This document shows, piece by piece, positions 18,223 to 30,200 of a stretch of 64,000 nucleotides of DNA. Made by a program: the position numbers and the translations under genes. This stretch comes from Nocardia flavorosea NBRC 108225 (GTDB lineage: Bacteria; Actinomycetota; Actinomycetes; Mycobacteriales; Mycobacteriaceae), in NCBI RefSeq assembly GCF_001613385.1, contig NZ_BDCG01000011.1:1-64000 (forward strand). The letters run 5' to 3'. Numbering within the stretch: the first letter of the stretch is position 1; every line of letters begins with the position of its first letter. The notes below the pieces were generated by a model. It was not told where the DNA came from. It did no database searches and saw nothing but the letters and a program-made list of their open reading frames with translations.

Positions 18223-19788
18223 CTATTTGTCCGGGAACTTGAACTTGGAGAGATCGAAGTTCTCCAGACCGGGCGGCAGTTGGTCGAGGCCGGGCGGCAT
18301 ATTCGACAGGTCCGGCATACCGGCGCCGCCCGCGGGCATACCGGGCATCCCCGGGAAGCCGCCGCGCATCTTCGGCTGAGTGGGCCCGCGACCGCCCTTC
18401 TTGCCCTTCTTCCCCTTCTTGTTCTTGGTGCGCCGATTACCGCCCGGCATCCCCATCTGCCGGCCCATCGCGGTCATCATCTTGCGGGCCTCGAAGAACC
18501 GGTCGACCAGCTGGTTGACATCGGAGACCTGCACCCCGGACCCGTTGGCGATCCGCAACCGCCGGGATGCGTTGATGATCTTCGGGTTGTCCCGCTCCGC
18601 AGGAGTCATACCGCGGATGATGGCCTGGACGCGGTCGAGCTGTTTGTCGTCGACCTGTGCAAGGGCATCCTTCATCTGCCCGGCGCCCGGCAACATTCCG
18701 AGCAGGTTGCCGATGGGACCGAGCTTCCGGATCGCCAGCATCTGATCGAGGAAATCCTCGAGGGTGAGTTCACCGCTGCCGATCTTGCGCGCGGCATCCT
18801 CGGCCTGCTGCGCATCGTAGACCTGCTCGGCCTGCTCGATAAGGGTGAGCACATCGCCCATCCCGAGGATGCGGCCGGCCATGCGGTCGGGGTGGAAGAC
18901 ATCGAAATCTTCGAGCTTCTCACCGGTCGAGGCGAACATGATCGGCTCGCCGGTGACGTTGCGCACGCTCAGCGCCGCACCACCGCGGGCGTCACCGTCG
19001 AGTTTGGTGAGCACCACGCCGGTGAAGCCGACGCCGTCGCGGAATGCCTCGGCGGTCGAGACGGCGTCCTGACCGATCATGGCGTCGAGAACGAACAAGG
19101 TTTCGTCGGGTTTCACCGCGTCGCGGATGCCGGCAGCCTGCGCCATCAGTTCGGAGTCGATACCGAGCCGGCCTGCGGTGTCGACGATCACCACGTCGTA
19201 CTGCCTGGCACGCGCCTCGGCGACGCCGGATTCGGCGACCGCGATCGGATCGGCCGCGGTGACCCCGAGCGCGTTCTCACCGCCGCCGATGGAGGTGCCG
19301 GGGTGAGGCGCGAATACCGGGACACCGGCCCGTTCGCCCACCACCTGCAACTGCGTAACCGCACCGGGACGCTGCAGATCGCAGGCCACCAGCAGCGGCT
19401 GGTGGCCCTGATCGCGCAGCCATTTGGCGAGCTTGCCGGCGAGAGTGGTCTTACCGGCGCCCTGCAGGCCGGCGAGCATTATCACCGTCGGCGGCGTCTT
19501 GGCCAGCGTCAGGCGCCGGGTCTCACCGCCGAGGATGGCGACGAGTTCCTCGTTGACGATCTTGACGACCTGCTGGGCCGGATTCAGCGCCGCGGAAACC
19601 TCGGCACCCTTCGCGCGTTCCTTGATCCGGGAGATGAACCCGCGGACCACCGGCAGCGCGACATCGGCCTCCAGCAGAGCCAGCCGGATCTCCCGGCAGG
19701 TGGCGTCGATATCGGCCGGCGACAGGCGTCCCTTACCGCGAAGGTCCTTCAGGGCACCGGTCAACCGGTCGGATAAAGATTCGAACAC
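18223..19788 (-). CDS. ffh: Signal recognition particle protein Ffh
   Basis: SRP54 GTPase that binds signal sequences on ribosomes and docks with FtsY. N domain (about 1-90), G domain with GLQGAGKTTLAGKLA, DTAGR and TKLDG, then the Met-rich M domain (about 300-440, MLGM, MMTAMGRQMGMPGG). After a basic stretch (RRTKNKKGKKGKKGGRG) there is a Pro/Gly/Met-rich tail (FPGMPGMPAGG) to residue 521, longer than in enterobacteria. Start is GTG at 19788 with AGGAG eight bases upstream. ftsY, its receptor, lies 5 kb away. Confidence 0.97.
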   Translation of the reverse strand: MFESLSDRLTGALKDLRGKGRLSPADIDATCREIRLALLEADVALPVVRGFISRIKERAKGAEVSAALNPAQQVVKIVNEELVAILGGETRRLTLAKTPPTVIMLAGLQGAGKTTLAGKLAKWLRDQGHQPLLVACDLQRPGAVTQLQVVGERAGVPVFAPHPGTSIGGGENALGVTAADPIAVAESGVAEARARQYDVVIVDTAGRLGIDSELMAQAAGIRDAVKPDETLFVLDAMIGQDAVSTAEAFRDGVGFTGVVLTKLDGDARGGAALSVRNVTGEPIMFASTGEKLEDFDVFHPDRMAGRILGMGDVLTLIEQAEQVYDAQQAEDAARKIGSGELTLEDFLDQMLAIRKLGPIGNLLGMLPGAGQMKDALAQVDDKQLDRVQAIIRGMTPAERDNPKIINASRRLRIANGSGVQVSDVNQLVDRFFEARKMMTAMGRQMGMPGGNRRTKNKKGKKGKKGGRGPTQPKMRGGFPGMPGMPAGGAGMPDLSNMPPGLDQLPPGLENFDLSKFKFPDK

Positions 19789-19943
19789 CTGGCGCGCTCC
19801 TGATCTCGAGTGACGTCACTGAGTCCCAGGGTAATGGGCGTCCCAGACTAGCGGGCGTCGCGGCGTGACTCCGCTCGCACCGTCGGTGCCCGCACTGTAC
19901 TCGAGAAACCGGCGCCACACTCGAGAATACGAGGCTGCCGGGT

Positions 19944-20249
19944 TCAGCTCGCGGGGGTGGAGAAACCGCGCTGGTAGTCGTGCTGTTCCACGGCGACCAG
20001 GTAGGCCGCTTCCCGGCCGGTGAGGCCGAGTCCGCGGGCCAGGGAGTCCAGTTGCGACCAGTCGTCGTCCGGCGGGACGCCGGTGGTCGCGACGGCGGCG
20101 GCCACGGTCATGGCGGCCATCGCCTGGGGTTCGGTGAGCGTCCGCCCGGGTAGCCAGGTCACCACCCAGTAGGCGTCGCCCACACATCGGGCGATATGAG
20201 GGGTCATATCGCTGGTCATGATCGACGAGGTCACCACTTGGATTGCCAC
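19944..20249 (-). CDS. Small conserved-looking protein of unknown function
   Basis: A 101-residue protein starting at GTG 20249, with GGGAG seven bases upstream. It has an Ala-rich helix (MAAMTVAAAVATTGV) and an acidic segment DDDWSQLDSLARGLGLTGRE, but no motif I can place. It sits upstream of ffh on the same strand with a 155-bp gap. The clean ribosome site and protein-like composition support a real gene. Confidence 0.6.
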   Translation of the reverse strand: MAIQVVTSSIMTSDMTPHIARCVGDAYWVVTWLPGRTLTEPQAMAAMTVAAAVATTGVPPDDDWSQLDSLARGLGLTGREAAYLVAVEQHDYQRGFSTPAS

Positions 20250-20404
20250 CGACCTGCTCCCCTCATGAGCGCGACAGCTGACTCCCGAATCGTAGGGGCC
20301 GGATCTCCCGCGACTCAGGACCCGTCAGCAACTGGAGGGCAATCGACGCTCAACGGTGACCTTGGACACACACACCCTGAGGCGTCCCCGCTCGGGCGGG
20401 CGCC

Positions 20405-22879
20405 TCAGGGCCGTTCCTGCTCCGGGGTTTTGCGCGGCGCCGGCTGCGGAACCTCCGCCAGGATCGCGGTTTCGATCGCCAACCGCCGCTGCGGACCGGA
20501 ATCGTCGCCCAATTCCACGCAGAAGACATCGACCACGAACGATCCCATGGTCACCACCTTGGCCCAGCGCACATCGGCGCCCGCACCCGACAGTACGGCG
20601 GACAACCGGCACAGCAGGCCGATACGATCCTCCGCCCGTAACTGCAGGATGAACCGGCCCACGCCCTGGGTCGGTGTCCACAACAACCACGGTTCGGCCC
20701 GGGCGTAGCGGGCCGCGGCGGCCGTATCGCGTTCCCGTGCGGTGAGAACGGCACGCACATCGAGGTCACCGGCGATGGCGCGTTTGAGTTCCTGGCGTAG
20801 CAGCCCGGCATCCGGTGGTGACCCGAAGGCCGGTGTCACGACGAAGGTGTTGATCGCCGACTCCCCTGCCGCGCCGATCGACGCCGACAGCACCCGCAGC
20901 GAATGCAGTGCGAGCACACCGGCGGTATCGGCCAGCAAACCGGGGGTGTCCGGGGCGATCACGGTGGCGACGTAGGTGTATTTATCGTCGCCCTGGGATA
21001 ATTCGACGTCCACTCCACCAGCAGCGGCGCGGGCGAGCAGCTCCTGCGGTACGGGTTCGGGCTCGGGCAGTTCCTCACCCGCCATCACGGTGCGGCAGCG
21101 CCGGACCAGTTCGCCGATCAGCGTCGCTTTCCAATCCCCCCAGACACCTGGTCCGGTGGCCAGCGAATCCGCTTCCGCCAGCGCATGCAACAGTTCCAGC
21201 CGCCGCGGATCGTGGTCCAGCGCATCCGCCACGTACTGCACGGTGGCCGGATCGTCGATATCACGATGGGTGGCCACATCGGGCAGTAGCAGATGGTGGC
21301 GCACCAGGGAGCTGAGAATTTCCACATCCGAGGGCCACAACCCCATCCGGCGGCCGATCTGGGTGGCGAGTTCGGCGCCGACCACACAGTGGTCCTCGGC
21401 GCGGCCCTTGCCGATATCGTGCAGCAGCGCACCGAGCGCCAGCAGATCGGGCCGGGCGACGCGGGTGCTCGACGCGCTCGAGTAGGCGACGGTCTCCACC
21501 GAATGGCGGTCCACGGTCCACACGTGCAGGGCGTCGCGCGGCGGCAGGTCACGCACCGCGCCCCATTCCGGAAGCAACCTGCCCCACAAGCCGGTACGGT
21601 CCAGCGCCTCCACCGCGTCGATCACCCCCCGGCCGGAACCGAGCAGCACCAGCAGATCGTTGAGAGCGTCTTTCGGCCACGGCTCGCGCAGCTCCGGGGC
21701 GTCCTCGGCCAGCCGGTTGAGGGTGGTCGCCGACATCGGCAGGCCGGATTGTGCGGACGCCGCCGCCACCCGCAGGATCAGGCCGGGATCGCGTTGCGGC
21801 CGGGCATCCCGGGCGAGCACCACCTCACCGGCATGTTCGACGACACCCTCGTCCAGGGGCCGCCGCACCGGCATTCGCCGCAGCCGCGCCAGCCCACGCC
21901 GCGGTAATGCATTGCCCGCGGTACGCAACCCGACGTCCACCGAATAGCCGACGGTGCGGGCCGCGTCGCTGAGGGTACGGGCGAGATCGAACCGGTCACC
22001 GATACGCAATGCCGCACCGATCTCGTCGGCGTCCTGGGCGCGGAGCTGGTCCCGGGCCCGGCCCGCGACCCGGTGCAGTTCGGTGCGAACGTCCAGGAGC
22101 CGACGGTGTGCCTGGGCCAGGCCACCACCCGGCGTCTCCGGTCCGAGGCCCGGCATGGCATCGGTGAGCTGTGCGATGGCCAGCGCGTCCAAGAGCTGGA
22201 TATCGCGCAACCCGCCGCGGCCGCTCTTCAGATCCGGTTCGGTGCGGTGGGCGATCTGCCCGCTGCGGTCCCAGCGGGCGCGGACCCCGGTGAGCAGTTC
22301 GTCGTAGCGACCGCGGATACCGCGACGCCAATCCCTGCGGATACCGGCGATGATCCGGTCGCTCAGTTCGGGATTGCCTGCGATATGGCGGGCATCGAGC
22401 ATCCCGAGCGCGGCGACCAGGTCATCGGCGGCGACTTTCAACGCCTGCGGCACCGTGCGCACACTGTGGTCGAGTTTGATGTGGGCGTCCCACAGCGGAT
22501 ACCACAGCCGGTCGGCAATTTCGGCGACCCGCTTCGGATCCATATCCTCGTGCAGCAGCACCAGATCCAGATCGGAGTAGGGCAGCATCTCGCGCCGGCC
22601 GAGCCCGCCCACGGCCATGATCGCCAGGCCGCTGTCCGGGGTTATCCCGACCTCGGTGCTCTTGCTGGTCAGCCACAACTCGTACAGGTCGACCAGTGCC
22701 GACCGCAGTGATTCGGCATCCAGGCGCGGATGCCGGGGGTGTCCGCCGCCGAGCAGCTGATCGCGGGCACGGACCAGATCGGCGGCGCCGTTCGACAGCT
22801 CCACAGCTTTACCCGCCGGTCCGGCGCCGGCCCGCCCCTGCTCCCTTTTCTGCCGGTCTTCATCCAACCGAACCACCAC
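20405..22879 (-). CDS. glnD: PII uridylyl/adenylyltransferase GlnD
   Basis: Bifunctional nitrogen sensor that modifies and demodifies PII. The N-terminal nucleotidyltransferase domain shows GGLGRREMLPYSDLDLVLL (catalytic DLD), followed by the GlnD-specific SGRGGLRDIQLLDAL, the HD domain (LGALLHDIGKGRAEDHCVVG) and two C-terminal ACT domains (TPGLLADTAGVLA and DRIGLLCRLSAVLSGAG) that sense glutamine. In actinobacteria the enzyme is known to adenylylate GlnK. The start is one of two successive GTGs at 22879/22876, without a clear ribosome site. It follows glnB after 113 bp containing a hairpin. Confidence 0.95.
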   Translation of the reverse strand: MVVRLDEDRQKREQGRAGAGPAGKAVELSNGAADLVRARDQLLGGGHPRHPRLDAESLRSALVDLYELWLTSKSTEVGITPDSGLAIMAVGGLGRREMLPYSDLDLVLLHEDMDPKRVAEIADRLWYPLWDAHIKLDHSVRTVPQALKVAADDLVAALGMLDARHIAGNPELSDRIIAGIRRDWRRGIRGRYDELLTGVRARWDRSGQIAHRTEPDLKSGRGGLRDIQLLDALAIAQLTDAMPGLGPETPGGGLAQAHRRLLDVRTELHRVAGRARDQLRAQDADEIGAALRIGDRFDLARTLSDAARTVGYSVDVGLRTAGNALPRRGLARLRRMPVRRPLDEGVVEHAGEVVLARDARPQRDPGLILRVAAASAQSGLPMSATTLNRLAEDAPELREPWPKDALNDLLVLLGSGRGVIDAVEALDRTGLWGRLLPEWGAVRDLPPRDALHVWTVDRHSVETVAYSSASSTRVARPDLLALGALLHDIGKGRAEDHCVVGAELATQIGRRMGLWPSDVEILSSLVRHHLLLPDVATHRDIDDPATVQYVADALDHDPRRLELLHALAEADSLATGPGVWGDWKATLIGELVRRCRTVMAGEELPEPEPVPQELLARAAAGGVDVELSQGDDKYTYVATVIAPDTPGLLADTAGVLALHSLRVLSASIGAAGESAINTFVVTPAFGSPPDAGLLRQELKRAIAGDLDVRAVLTARERDTAAAARYARAEPWLLWTPTQGVGRFILQLRAEDRIGLLCRLSAVLSGAGADVRWAKVVTMGSFVVDVFCVELGDDSGPQRRLAIETAILAEVPQPAPRKTPEQERP

Positions 22880-22890
22880 CCGTCACACAG

Positions 22891-22930
22891 GCGGCCCCGC
22901 CCCGACCGGAAACGGTGGGAGCGGGGCCGC
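22891..22930 (-). terminator. Hairpin between glnB and glnD
   Basis: Perfect 10-base arms GCGGCCCCGC (22891-22900) and GCGGGGCCGC (22921-22930) enclose an inner stem ACCG-GAAA-CGGT extended by CCC/GGG with one bulge. It sits 63 bp after the glnB stop and 12 bp before the glnD start, so it may partly terminate amt-glnB transcripts and lower glnD expression. Confidence 0.7.
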
Positions 22931-22992
22931 TGTCGTTGTTTACATACACTCCACGCGCGTTGCGTTCTCGCGCGCTGCGGACGCGGCAGGTC

Positions 22993-24638
<1,646 letters not shown>

Positions 24639-24711
24639 CAGTTACCTCCCTCATCTTCCGGCCCGCCGCCTGCGCGACTTCGGGCCCGCTAATGAAGGGT
24701 GCTCATTCGGT

Positions 24712-24749
24712 GTTTCCTCCGTGACGCTCCGGTGTTTCACCTACGTGAA
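24712..24749 (-). promoter_or_regulatory. GlnR-like operator upstream of amt
   Basis: On the minus strand the sequence is TTCAC-n6-GAAAC-n6-GCGTC-n6-GAAAC, four elements spaced exactly 11 bp apart. This matches the actinobacterial GlnR box pattern gTnAC-n6-GaAAC repeated twice; both GAAAC halves are exact and the second gTnAC half is weak. It lies 74-111 bp upstream of the amt start. A further GCAAC-n6-GAAAC pair at 24766-24781 may extend the site. GlnR control of amt-glnK-glnD is well established in Streptomyces and mycobacteria. Confidence 0.72.
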
Positions 24750-24881
24750 TGGATCACACCGGCATGTTTCGAATGTGTTGCCGCCGCCGTACCTGCTGCT
24801 CACTCCAGTCTGTGAGGCTGCTCCACCCGGCAGCGACCCGACCGTTCGTCAGGACTGCTGGACGCCGCCGGGCGAGCACGA

Positions 24882-26693
24882 TCAACCGAGCAGCGCGTCC
24901 ACGAAAGCCGCCGGTTCGAACGGAGCCAGATCGTCGGCGCCCTCGCCGAGACCGACGAGTTTGACCGGTACCCCGAGTTCGTGCTGGATCTGGAAGACGA
25001 TTCCGCCCTTCGCGGTACCGTCCAGCTTCGTCAGCACCACACCGCTGATATCGACCACCTCGGCGAAGATCCGGGCCTGCATGAGCCCGTTCTGGCCGAC
25101 GGTCGCATCCAGCACCAGCAGGACCTCGTCCACCGAGGCCTTCTTCTCCACCACCCGTTTCACCTTGCCGAGCTCGTCCATCAGCCCGGTCTTGGTGTGC
25201 AGGCGGCCGGCGGTATCGATGAGCACCGCGTCCACGCCGGAGTCGATACCGGAGGCCACCGCGTCGAAGGCCACCGCGGCAGGATCGGCGCCCTCCTTGC
25301 CGCGGACCGTATCCGCGCCGACCCGCTCACCCCAGGTCTGCAACTGGTCGGCCGCGGCGGCCCGGAAGGTGTCGGCCGCACCCAGCAGCACCCGGCGGCC
25401 GTCGGCGACCAGCACGCGGGCGAGTTTGCCGGTAGTCGTGGTCTTCCCCGTGCCGTTGACTCCGACGACGAGCAGGATCGACGGGTGATCGGGGTGCGGC
25501 AGGGCACGTACCGAACGGTCGAGTTCGGGCCGCAGCGATTCGATCAGCACATCGCGCAGGACAGCCCGCGCCTCATCGGCGGTGCGCACGCTACGTGCGG
25601 CCATTTCTTCCCGCAGCCGCTCCACGATGACGGTAGTGACGGCCGTGCCGATATCGGCCAGGACGAGCGTGTCCTCGACCTCTTCCCACGATTCCTCGTC
25701 GAGGTCGCCCCCACCGAGCAGGCCCAGCAGGCTTTTGCCGACCGCGTTCTGCGACCGCGACAGCCGGCCGCGCAGCCGGGTCAACCGGCCGGAGGTGGGG
25801 GCGATCTCCTCGACTTCGGGGACGAGATGGGCGCCGGCCGCGGTATCGGGCGCCGCCACCGGAGCTTCACCGGTGGCGGGTTCCGCCGGAGGTGCGGGCG
25901 GCGCGGTCTCGGTATCCGGTACGGCGGCGTGCGCTGCGGCAGCCGCACCACCGGCCTCCGGCGCGGTTGTCCCGGGTTCGGCGGAGGCCGGTGCCTCTGC
26001 CGCGGGGGGCGCAGTTGCGTCTGCCGCGGGCGGCACCGATATCCCTGCCGCGGGCGGCACCGATGTCCCTGCCGCAGACGAGAGGGACGTGTCTGCGGCG
26101 GGGGGCGTGGACGTCGTCTCGTCCGTCGCCGGTGCGGGCGTGCCGGCCACCGGCGGGGTGGCGGTCGCCGACTCCGCGGGCGCGGGGGTTCCGGTTTCGC
26201 CGGGCGCGGTGGTCGCGGGTGCCGCAGGCTTTCCGGTCTCGGGTGCCGCGGTCGTTCCGGTTTCCGGCGGCGGGGCCGTCTCGGGCTCCGGCGGTGCAGT
26301 GGGAGCGGAGGCCGCGGGAGCCCCGCCGCCCGGCGCTTCCGGCGCGGTGGTGGTCGCGGTGTCGACGGCATCCGGCAGCGGTACATCGGTGATACCGCGG
26401 CGGGGGGCGTCCCGCGGGATCGCCGCGTCGTCACCGATATGTGGCTGTCCCTCGGTATCCGTCCGCTCAGCGGGACTCGGGCGCGCGGGAGCCGCGGTGG
26501 CTCCCTGCCCGCCCTGACTGAAACTGAAACCGCCGGCCGCCTGGTACCCACCGGACCGGTCGGCCAGTTCCCCTTTCTCCGCCGGCGGGGTCAGCGAGAC
26601 CCGGCCGCGTTTGTACCGGACGAAGCCGGCCACGAGCGCGACCAGCAGTACGGCGGCGATCGCTGCGATCAGAATCCAGGCTTGCGCACTCAC
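24882..26693 (-). CDS. ftsY: SRP receptor FtsY with a long Pro/Ala/Thr-rich linker
   Basis: Receptor GTPase for the signal recognition particle. An N-terminal membrane helix (AWILIAAIAAVLLVALVAGF) is followed by a charged stretch, then some 200 residues of low-complexity Pro/Ala/Thr/Glu linker with near-repeats such as GTSVPPAA and GISVPPAA. The NG domain occupies about the last 310 residues: GVNGTGKTTTTGKLA, DTFRAAAADQL, DTAGR and TKLDG. The frame is open upstream to 26918; I chose GTG 26693 (VSAQAWILI), with AAGG nine bases upstream, rather than the ATG at 26702 that abuts the AAGG. It follows smc and DUF2237 in the conserved order. Confidence 0.93.
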   Translation of the reverse strand: MSAQAWILIAAIAAVLLVALVAGFVRYKRGRVSLTPPAEKGELADRSGGYQAAGGFSFSQGGQGATAAPARPSPAERTDTEGQPHIGDDAAIPRDAPRRGITDVPLPDAVDTATTTAPEAPGGGAPAASAPTAPPEPETAPPPETGTTAAPETGKPAAPATTAPGETGTPAPAESATATPPVAGTPAPATDETTSTPPAADTSLSSAAGTSVPPAAGISVPPAADATAPPAAEAPASAEPGTTAPEAGGAAAAAHAAVPDTETAPPAPPAEPATGEAPVAAPDTAAGAHLVPEVEEIAPTSGRLTRLRGRLSRSQNAVGKSLLGLLGGGDLDEESWEEVEDTLVLADIGTAVTTVIVERLREEMAARSVRTADEARAVLRDVLIESLRPELDRSVRALPHPDHPSILLVVGVNGTGKTTTTGKLARVLVADGRRVLLGAADTFRAAAADQLQTWGERVGADTVRGKEGADPAAVAFDAVASGIDSGVDAVLIDTAGRLHTKTGLMDELGKVKRVVEKKASVDEVLLVLDATVGQNGLMQARIFAEVVDISGVVLTKLDGTAKGGIVFQIQHELGVPVKLVGLGEGADDLAPFEPAAFVDALLG

Positions 26694-26871
26694 ACCGCCC
26701 ATCCTTGCAGAGCCGGTCCGGGCTCCCACCGACCCCGCCCGGCCCGCGCGGCGGCCGGAGGCGGGCCCGCCCGTCCATACCCTGCACATTCCCTGCTCAG
26801 CCCAGCGAACACGACGGGTGAGATTTCTTGTCCTGCGGAAGTTCTCGCTACAGGCCAATAGGATCGGCGAT

Positions 26872-27261
26872 GTGACCGATCGAAACGTGCTTGGGGGTCC
26901 GCTACAAGAGTGCGGCACCGATCCTCTGACCGGGTTCTACCGGGACGGCTGCTGCAGCACCGGCCCGGAGGATCTGGGCAGCCACACCGTGTGCACGGTC
27001 GTCACAGCCGAGTTCCTGGAGCACCAGGCATCCATCGGCAACGATCTGAGCACACCGCGTCCGGAGAACAATTTTCCCGGCCTGCAGCCGGGCGACCGAT
27101 GGTGTGTGGTGGCGGTGCGCTGGTTGCACGCGCACGAGGACGGTGTCGCCGCGCCGGTGATTCTGGCGGCGACCCATGAGAATGCCCTGGAAGTGATATC
27201 GATGGAAATCCTGCGAAAATACGCGGTAGACGTACCCGACGACGTCAGCGACCTGCTGTGA
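26872..27261 (+). CDS. DUF2237 family protein
   Basis: A 129-residue protein of the DUF2237 family, function unknown. The family signature is clear: TDPLTGFYRDGCCSTGPEDL, HTVCTVVTAEFLE, GNDLSTPRPENNFPGL and GDRWCVVAVRW. The conserved Cys residues suggest metal binding or redox chemistry. The start is GTG at 26872 with AGGA eight bases upstream; the frame is open earlier but would run over the ftsY 5' region. It is the only plus-strand gene between ftsY and smc and converges with smc (34 bp between the stops). Confidence 0.9.
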   Translation: MTDRNVLGGPLQECGTDPLTGFYRDGCCSTGPEDLGSHTVCTVVTAEFLEHQASIGNDLSTPRPENNFPGLQPGDRWCVVAVRWLHAHEDGVAAPVILAATHENALEVISMEILRKYAVDVPDDVSDLL

Positions 27262-27295
27262 GACAACGGACCGCCGCAACCGTGCCCCAGCGAAA

Positions 27296-30200
27296 TCACG
27301 CCGGGGCGCCCGCGGAGGCCACATTCTGCCCGCGCAGGCGTTGCGAGATCACCTGGGTGATGCCGTCGCCGCGCATGCTGACACCGTAGAGGGCGTCGGC
27401 GATCTCCATGGTCGGCTTCTGGTGGGTGATGACGATCAGCTGACTCTTCTCGCGCAGCTGTTCGAACAGCCCGATGAGGCGGCGCAGGTTGGTGTCGTCG
27501 AGCGCGGCCTCCACCTCGTCCATGACATAGAACGGTGAAGGCCGCGCGCGGAAGATGGCGACCAGCAGCGCCACCGCGGTCAGCGATTTCTCGCCACCGG
27601 ACAGCAACGACAACCGCTTGACCTTCTTTCCGGGCGGCCGCGCCTCCACCTCGATACCGGTCGTGAGCATATCGCCGGGGTCGGTGAGCAGCAGCCGGCC
27701 TTCGCCGCCCGGGAAGAGCGCCGAGAAGACCTGGACGAACTCCCGTTCCACATCGGCGTAGGCGTCGGTGAAGACCTGCAGGATGCGATCGTCCACCTCG
27801 GCCACCACGTCCAGCAGGTCCTGGCGGGCTTTCTTGACGTCCTCGAGCTGCGTCGCCAGGAAGTTGTAGCGTTCCTCCAGTGCCGCGAACTCCTCCAGCG
27901 CCAGCGGGTTCACCTTGCCGAGGGTGGCCAGATCCTTCTCGGCCCGTTTCGCGCGACGCTCCTGCGAAGCCCGATCGAACGGCATCGGCGCCGGTGCGGT
28001 GACCTGTTCACCGCGCTCCTTGGCCTGCTCGTATTCGCGTAGCTCCAGCTCGCTGGGCGGGAGCGCGATATCGGGTCCGTATTCGGCGATCAGATCGTCG
28101 AGCGCGATACCGAACTGCTCCCCGATATTCGCCTCGAGCTGTTCGATCCGCAGTGCGGCCTGCGCTTTGGCGACCTCGTCGCGGTGCACCGCATCGGTGA
28201 GCTGCCCGAGCTGGGTACTCAACGCCCGTACCCGCTCCTTGATCTGGTCTACCGTGGTCGCGCATTCGGTGCGCCGGCGCACCAGGTCGTCCCGCCGGGT
28301 AGCGGCAGCGGCCACCACCTGCTCCAATTCGGCGGACAATTCCGTTCCGGATTCGCCGACCGCAGCAGCCACGTGGGCCGCGCGGCGGCGGGCGGCCTGA
28401 GCACGTTCGGCGCGGGCCCGGGCCTCGCGTTCGGTACGGGCGGAACGGCGCAGCGTTTCTGCTTTACCGCGCACCGATTCGGCACGTTCCTCGGCGGTCC
28501 GCACCGCCAGCCGTGCCTCCACCTCCATGGCTCGGGCCTCGGCCAGCGCCGCGGCGGCTTCTTCCCGGGCCAGCGCGGCGGCCTCGGTACCGGCGGTGCC
28601 GACCGCATCGCCGTCGGTATCGGCCTGCTCCAGCTCGGCGCGGTGGAGCCGGTCCTCCAGGTCGGCGAGCGCGGTGACGGCCTCTTCCCGTGAGGTCTCG
28701 GCGGCGGCCCGCTGTTCGATGAGGCGTTCGGATTCGGTAGTCGCGGTTCGCGCGGCCGCGCCGAGCCGGCCGAGCCGTTCGTAGATGCTGTTGAGCGCCT
28801 GGTCCGATTCGTGCAGCGCCAGCAGCGCCTGGTCCACCGCGTCCTTGCGGTCGGCCTGTTCCTCCAGTGCCCCGGACAGGCTCGCTTCGAGTTCTTCGGC
28901 ATGCCGCTGCGCGGCCCGCAGTTCCGCTTCGGCGGTGTCGATTTCGGCCTGGACCTCGAGGCGGCTGGGCGCGCGGTCGGATCCACCGACCAGCCAGCCG
29001 GTTCCGGCCAGATCGCCTTCCCGGGTCACCACCCGTAGCTCCGGACGTGCGGCCAGTACTTCCGCGGCGCGGTCCAGATCGTCGACGACCACGACCCGGC
29101 TCGTCAACGCGAGTACCGCCGCACGTAGCGAATCGGGGTAATTCACGACGTCGACCAGGCGGCGCGCCCCCGCGGGCAGTTCGTCCGCGTCGATCCCGGT
29201 ATCCGCGGCGACACCCTCGTAGACCAGTGCGGCCCGGCCCGCATCGGCCTTCCCGAGCGCCCGCACGGCACCGACCGCGGTATCAGCGGTATCGGCGACC
29301 ACCGCCTCCGCGACCGGCCCCAGCACCGCCGCGACCGCGGCCTCGTACCCGGCGTGCACGCCGAGCAGTTCGGACAGCGGGCCCAGCAGACCGGCCGGCT
29401 GGTGCTCGGTCAGCCAGGCCGCGCCGTCGCGGCTGGCGAGGTTCATGCCGAGCGCTTCGATCCGCGCCGTCAGCGAGGCGACCCGCCGCCCCGCGTCGCG
29501 GTCCTCGGCACGCAGTTCGGTGACCCGGTGATCGGCGAGGTCGAGGGCCTCTACGGCATGTTCGTGCTGGGCGTCGAGCCCGGCTTCCCCGGCATCGAGT
29601 TCGGCCAGTTCGTCCTGCACGGCGTCGTATTCACGCTGAGCTTCCTCGCCCCGGGTCCGCGCCTGGGTGAGGGCGGTGGTCAAGCGGACGATCTCGGTGT
29701 CGATGGATTGTGCTTTGGTGCGCAGGTTCTCGACCTGTCCCGATAACCGGACCAGTCCCTCGCGGCGGTCGGCGATGGCCCGCACAGCGGCCAGATGCGC
29801 CTGTTCGGCCGCCTTGGCTTCGTGTTCCCGTTCGGCGAGCCCGTCGCGGGCGGCTTCGAGGGTCTCCGTGGCCATTTCGACCGCTTCGCGGAGTTCGGCC
29901 TCTTCGGCTTCCACCCGGTCCGCTTCGGCTTCGAGCTGGTCGGGGTCGCGACCGGTATTCGCCGCGGGGGCGGTATCCAGATGGCGGGCGCGATCGTTCG
30001 CGATCCGGGTGGTGGCGTTGACACGTTCGGCCAGGGCGGACAGCTGGAACCACAACTGGCCTGCCGCGTCGGCGCCGGGAGTGAGCCGGGAGAGTTCGAA
30101 CTCCTGCTGGGCGAGGGCCGCATTGGCCGCGTCGAGTTCGCTCTGCACGGTGATCTGCTGTTCCCGCGCGTAGGCTTCTTTGCTTTCCTGGCTCTGCAGC

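Noticed and set aside
18037..19776. Long plus-strand open frame antisense to ffh
   Set aside because: It runs through the 32-bp terminator palindrome and mirrors ffh; no protein family features.
24981..26861. Plus-strand open frame antisense to ftsY
   Set aside because: Gly/Arg-rich low complexity produced by the repetitive Pro/Ala linker on the coding strand.
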